Assembly (NCBI GenBank): GCA_039188505.1
Contig: JBCCZC010000002.1
Span: forward strand, 1-53,651
DNA: 53,651 bases
Source: JBCCZC01 sp039188505
GTDB taxonomy: Bacteria > Pseudomonadota > Gammaproteobacteria > Xanthomonadales > SZUA-38
Direction of reading: 5' to 3'
The first letter of the stretch is position 1. Each line of letters begins with the position of its first letter. Positions 51,288 through 53,651 of the stretch are shown piece by piece. A program made the translations under genes and the position numbers. The notes under the pieces are model-generated. The model was not told the DNA's origin and ran no database searches. It was given only the letters and a program-made list of their open reading frames with translations.

Positions 51288-51866
51288 ATGGATCACGCCA
51301 GCAAAGCAGCGCGTCTTGTTCTCTTTTTCCTGCTGCTCCTCCCTCCGCTCGGCTACGCCCAGTCCACCGAAGACCACAATCGCGCGCTCGCGACCGCGTT
51401 CTACGAAGACCTCTGGTTCAACAACCGGACCGAGCGCTACGTCGACTACCTGGCCGACACGTACGTGGCCCATGACATCGGCGATCGGAAGGGCGTCGTG
51501 GAGCCTGCAATCGAGCAGAAGATCATTGCGGACCGGTTCTGGGCCGGCGGAACGATGTCGGGCGACATCCATTTCCAGATCGCCGACGGCGACCTGGTCG
51601 CCACGCGCTGGGAGTGGCGGTACGAGCCGGAAACACTGCTCGCGAAGATGCTCTTCGGCCATAACTCGATCCCGATCATCAACGTTTTCCGCTTCGACGA
51701 GGACGGCAAGATCGTCGAGCTCTGGAATCACCGCCACGACATCGACACCAACATGACGATCATCTACTCGGCCAGGGGCTTCGCCCTCGGCCTTGTCCTG
51801 ACGCTGCTCGTCGGGGCTTATGCGGCAGTCCTCCGGCGTCGACTGAAGCGCCTCGAGGCCGGCTGA
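51288..51866 (+). CDS. Secreted NTF2/SnoaL-like protein with C-terminal membrane helix
   Basis: A 192-residue protein with a signal peptide (LVLFFLLLLPPLGYAQ). The NTF2-like fold covers about 27-160 (ATAFYEDLWFNNRTERYVDY, DTYVAHDIGD, IADGDLVATRWEWRYEP, GKIVELWNHRHD). This class is often called SnoaL-like and includes polyketide cyclases and hydrolases. A C-terminal helix (FALGLVLTLLVGAYAAVL) followed by basic residues anchors it in the membrane, which is unusual for the family. It is followed after about 40 bases by the alpha/beta hydrolase gene, so they may be co-transcribed. Confidence 0.8.
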   Translation: MDHASKAARLVLFFLLLLPPLGYAQSTEDHNRALATAFYEDLWFNNRTERYVDYLADTYVAHDIGDRKGVVEPAIEQKIIADRFWAGGTMSGDIHFQIADGDLVATRWEWRYEPETLLAKMLFGHNSIPIINVFRFDEDGKIVELWNHRHDIDTNMTIIYSARGFALGLVLTLLVGAYAAVLRRRLKRLEAG

Positions 51867-51907
51867 GTCTCCCGCCAAAGTAGAACCGAGCGGTGTAAGA
51901 TCGCCGC

Positions 51908-53155
51908 ATGAAGGCATCCCTGACGGCGTGGCTCCTGGCCACGAGCTTTGCGACTTCGATCCTGGCCGAGGAATCCCCGGTCAGCGACACGTTCTTTGAT
52001 CAGTTGAACCAGCTCTGCGGAGCTCGTTTCGTCGGCGAGTCCGTCTTCCCCGAAGATCCGGGAGATGCGTTCCGCGGCCAGCAGCTCGTTGCCGAGTTCA
52101 GCCATTGCGATGGCAACCAGGTTCGCATTCCCTTCGCCGTCGGCGAGGATCGCTCCCGTACCTGGATCCTGACGCGGCAGGAGGACGGCGGTCTGCTGTT
52201 CAAGCACGATCACCGCCACGCGGACGGCACGCCGGACGAGATCACCAACTACGGCGGCTTCGCGGCAGGACCGGGATCACCCCTGAGCCAGTCGTTCCCC
52301 GCCGATGCGTTCACCGCCGAGCTGATCCCAGAGGCCGCGACGAACGTCTGGACGCTGATCGTCTCCGCGGATGGCACCGAGCTCACCTACGACCTCACGC
52401 GCCGCGGCGCACCGCGTTTCCGAGCGATATTGCGACGCTCCGCAGCGGACGACGCGCCGAAGCCGGTGGTCATCGTCCACGGCGCCTGGGGCGGTGGCTG
52501 GGACTGGCGGGAGACCGCAGCGGTGCTCGAGGAACTCGGCCATGACGTCTACCGGCCCTCCCTGACCGGGCTCGGCGAGCGGGAACATCTGTACACCGAC
52601 GACGTCGATCTTGGCACCCACGTGACCGACATCGTCAACGTCCTGCGGTGGGAGGCACTCGAAGACGTGATCCTGGTCGGGCACAGCTATGGCGGGATGG
52701 TCATCACCGGGGTCGCTGAGGTCGTCCCGGAGCGCATCGGGAGACTCGTCTACCTCGACGCCTTCGTACCCTTCGACGGTGAGTGCGCGCTGGCGGTCGG
52801 CCGCGACGAAAGCCCCCGGGAGCTGTGCACCCCGAGGGCCGCGAGGGAGCTCCTTGGCCCGGAGGCTCGGACGGGCCGCGTGAGTCCCTCCTGGATCGAG
52901 GACGGCACGCCGCCACCGACCGACATCCCGCATCCGGTCAGGACCTTCATCGAGCGCCTGGAGCTCGCCGGGGAGCCCGGCCGCGGTCTTCCGGCCCGCT
53001 ACATCATCACCCGCGAGACCGCCGGCGGCGCGGACGACTTCAACGTGGCCGCCGAACGCGCGGCCAAGCTGGGCTGGACCGTCGTCGAGTACGTCGGCGA
53101 CCACGTGCCCTATCGCGAGAATCCGGCCGGGATCGCCCGTCTCTTCATCGAATGA
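51908..53155 (+). CDS. Secreted two-domain protein with C-terminal alpha/beta hydrolase
   Basis: A 415-residue exported protein. A signal peptide (WLLATSFATSILAEE) precedes an N-terminal beta-rich domain of about 150 residues (LCGARFVGES, IPFAVGEDRSRTWIL, HDHRHADGTPDEI). The C-terminal half is an alpha/beta hydrolase (about 183-415) with the nucleophile in GHSYGG, VVIVHGAWGGGWDW as oxyanion region, LDAFVPFDG, and the final histidine in EYVGDHVPY. It resembles plant-like salicylate esterase/MES enzymes. The N-terminal domain is known to me as a separate secreted protein, so this is a fusion. Ester substrate unknown. Confidence 0.85.
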   Translation: MKASLTAWLLATSFATSILAEESPVSDTFFDQLNQLCGARFVGESVFPEDPGDAFRGQQLVAEFSHCDGNQVRIPFAVGEDRSRTWILTRQEDGGLLFKHDHRHADGTPDEITNYGGFAAGPGSPLSQSFPADAFTAELIPEAATNVWTLIVSADGTELTYDLTRRGAPRFRAILRRSAADDAPKPVVIVHGAWGGGWDWRETAAVLEELGHDVYRPSLTGLGEREHLYTDDVDLGTHVTDIVNVLRWEALEDVILVGHSYGGMVITGVAEVVPERIGRLVYLDAFVPFDGECALAVGRDESPRELCTPRAARELLGPEARTGRVSPSWIEDGTPPPTDIPHPVRTFIERLELAGEPGRGLPARYIITRETAGGADDFNVAAERAAKLGWTVVEYVGDHVPYRENPAGIARLFIE

Positions 53156-53168
53156 GGCCCGGCCCCGG

Positions 53169-53651
53169 TCAACGCTTCGGCGAGAGCTGGTTGGCCAGCC
53201 ACTGCCGCACCTGGGCGCGCTCGTCGCCCGTCAGCGAACCCTGGACGTCCTTCAGATCGGCGGGCAGATGCCCACCCGTGTCTGTGTCGCGCTCGAACAC
53301 GAGGTGATCGAAGATCGCCCCCCAGGACCGCCGCTGATCCGCCGGCAGGCGTGCCACCGCCAGCATGGCGTGGAGCAGACTATGGAACGGGTTGTCCGCA
53401 CCGAGAGGCACCTCGTTCCACCAGTAGTTGACCAGCACGTTGAGGTCATCGAGCGCCTCGACGCCGTGCCACCATAGCGCGGGCATGTAGATCGCGTCGC
53501 CCGGTTCGAGCACTGCCTCCCTCGCCGCCTCCAGCGCCTGCCTGAATCGCCGATGGCGCTCCAGATCTGGCTCGCGGAGATCCACCGTACTGATCGGCGC
53601 GCCACCCGGGGTATTCAGTAGCGGACCGATATAGAGGTTCGCCACCTGCTC
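53169..53651 (-). CDS. Cupin-8 (JmjC-like) protein, C-terminal part, cut by the window edge
   Basis: The frame enters from the right edge and ends at 53169; 160 residues are visible. EQVANLYIGPLLNTPGG, ISTVDLREPDLERHRRF, LEPGDAIYMPALWWHGVEAL and LNVLVNYWWNE are typical of the cupin-8 group of the JmjC-type oxygenase fold. The histidine in LWWHGVEAL is the distal metal ligand. Many members are found beside tryptophan-halogenase genes, but none is visible here. The remaining N-terminal part, with the first metal ligands, lies outside the window. Confidence 0.85.
   Translation of the reverse strand, partial: EQVANLYIGPLLNTPGGAPISTVDLREPDLERHRRFRQALEAAREAVLEPGDAIYMPALWWHGVEALDDLNVLVNYWWNEVPLGADNPFHSLLHAMLAVARLPADQRRSWGAIFDHLVFERDTDTGGHLPADLKDVQGSLTGDERAQVRQWLANQLSPKR

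Noticed and set aside
1..53651. CRISPR arrays, tRNA, rRNA, insertion sequences or phage genes
   Set aside because: No regularly spaced repeats, cloverleaf-like runs, transposase motifs or att-like duplications were seen; the only repeat-rich part is the ankyrin coding sequence.

Overview
The window is GC-rich throughout (about two thirds G+C by eye), densely coding on both strands, with GTG and TTG starts and many ATGA/GTGA gene overlaps. No rRNA, tRNA, CRISPR array, integrase, transposase or phage gene was found, so this looks like ordinary chromosome. The mix of genes fits a free-living Gammaproteobacterium of the Lysobacterales/Wenzhouxiangella/Steroidobacter type: ECF sigma factors paired with Ser/Thr kinase-TPR proteins, a GDSL autotransporter, a delta-60 repeat protein ending in an FSGFE-like tail, a three-part RND pump with NodT lipoprotein, and a CsdA-type helicase. 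This placement is inference; there is no rRNA to confirm it.

Region 1 (1-4680, minus): start of a secreted protein, a sigma factor and Ser/Thr kinase-TPR operon with a GTGA overlap, and a secreted delta-60 repeat protein. Region 2 (4768-12508, minus): a seven-gene operon built on a NitT/TauT-type ABC importer. It encodes a periplasmic solute-binding protein (SBP) fused to OmpA, a Tat-like VWA lipoprotein, a second membrane-anchored SBP-OmpA fusion, a membrane coiled-coil protein, a conventional SBP related to urea-carboxylase-region binding proteins, a permease and an ATPase. This is the best candidate for an undescribed system. Region 3 (12626-19110): a Coq4-like protein (minus), then an RND efflux operon (adaptor, pump, outer-membrane factor; plus).

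Region 4 (19193-25228): a GDSL autotransporter that has lost its catalytic Ser and His, coupled to a small membrane protein; a second sigma factor/Ser-Thr kinase pair, this time divergent; and the decayed relic of an ABC-2 ATPase. Region 5 (25268-31630): a secreted protein, a serine hydrolase, a TetR regulator and a crotonase, with matching TetR operator-like palindromes in front of all three of the last genes; then a secreted ankyrin-repeat protein. Region 6 (31644-36590, minus): a beta-lactamase-fold lipoprotein, a TMEM43-like protein and a sensor histidine kinase broken by two in-frame stop codons.

Region 7 (36728-46558): a glycosyltransferase-like protein, an acyl-CoA dehydrogenase/SDR/TauD-type dioxygenase operon, a HAD phosphatase, an EAL phosphodiesterase, a DUF3592-like membrane gene broken by one in-frame TAG, the helicase deaD and a small membrane protein. 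Region 8 (46630-53651): an operon for a sugar epimerase-like cupin, a Gfo/Idh/MocA dehydrogenase and a glycosyltransferase; a PEP-mutase/isocitrate-lyase family enzyme; a TetR/membrane-protein pair sharing one nested palindrome; a NTF2-like secreted protein; a two-domain secreted alpha/beta hydrolase; and a truncated cupin-8 protein at the right edge.
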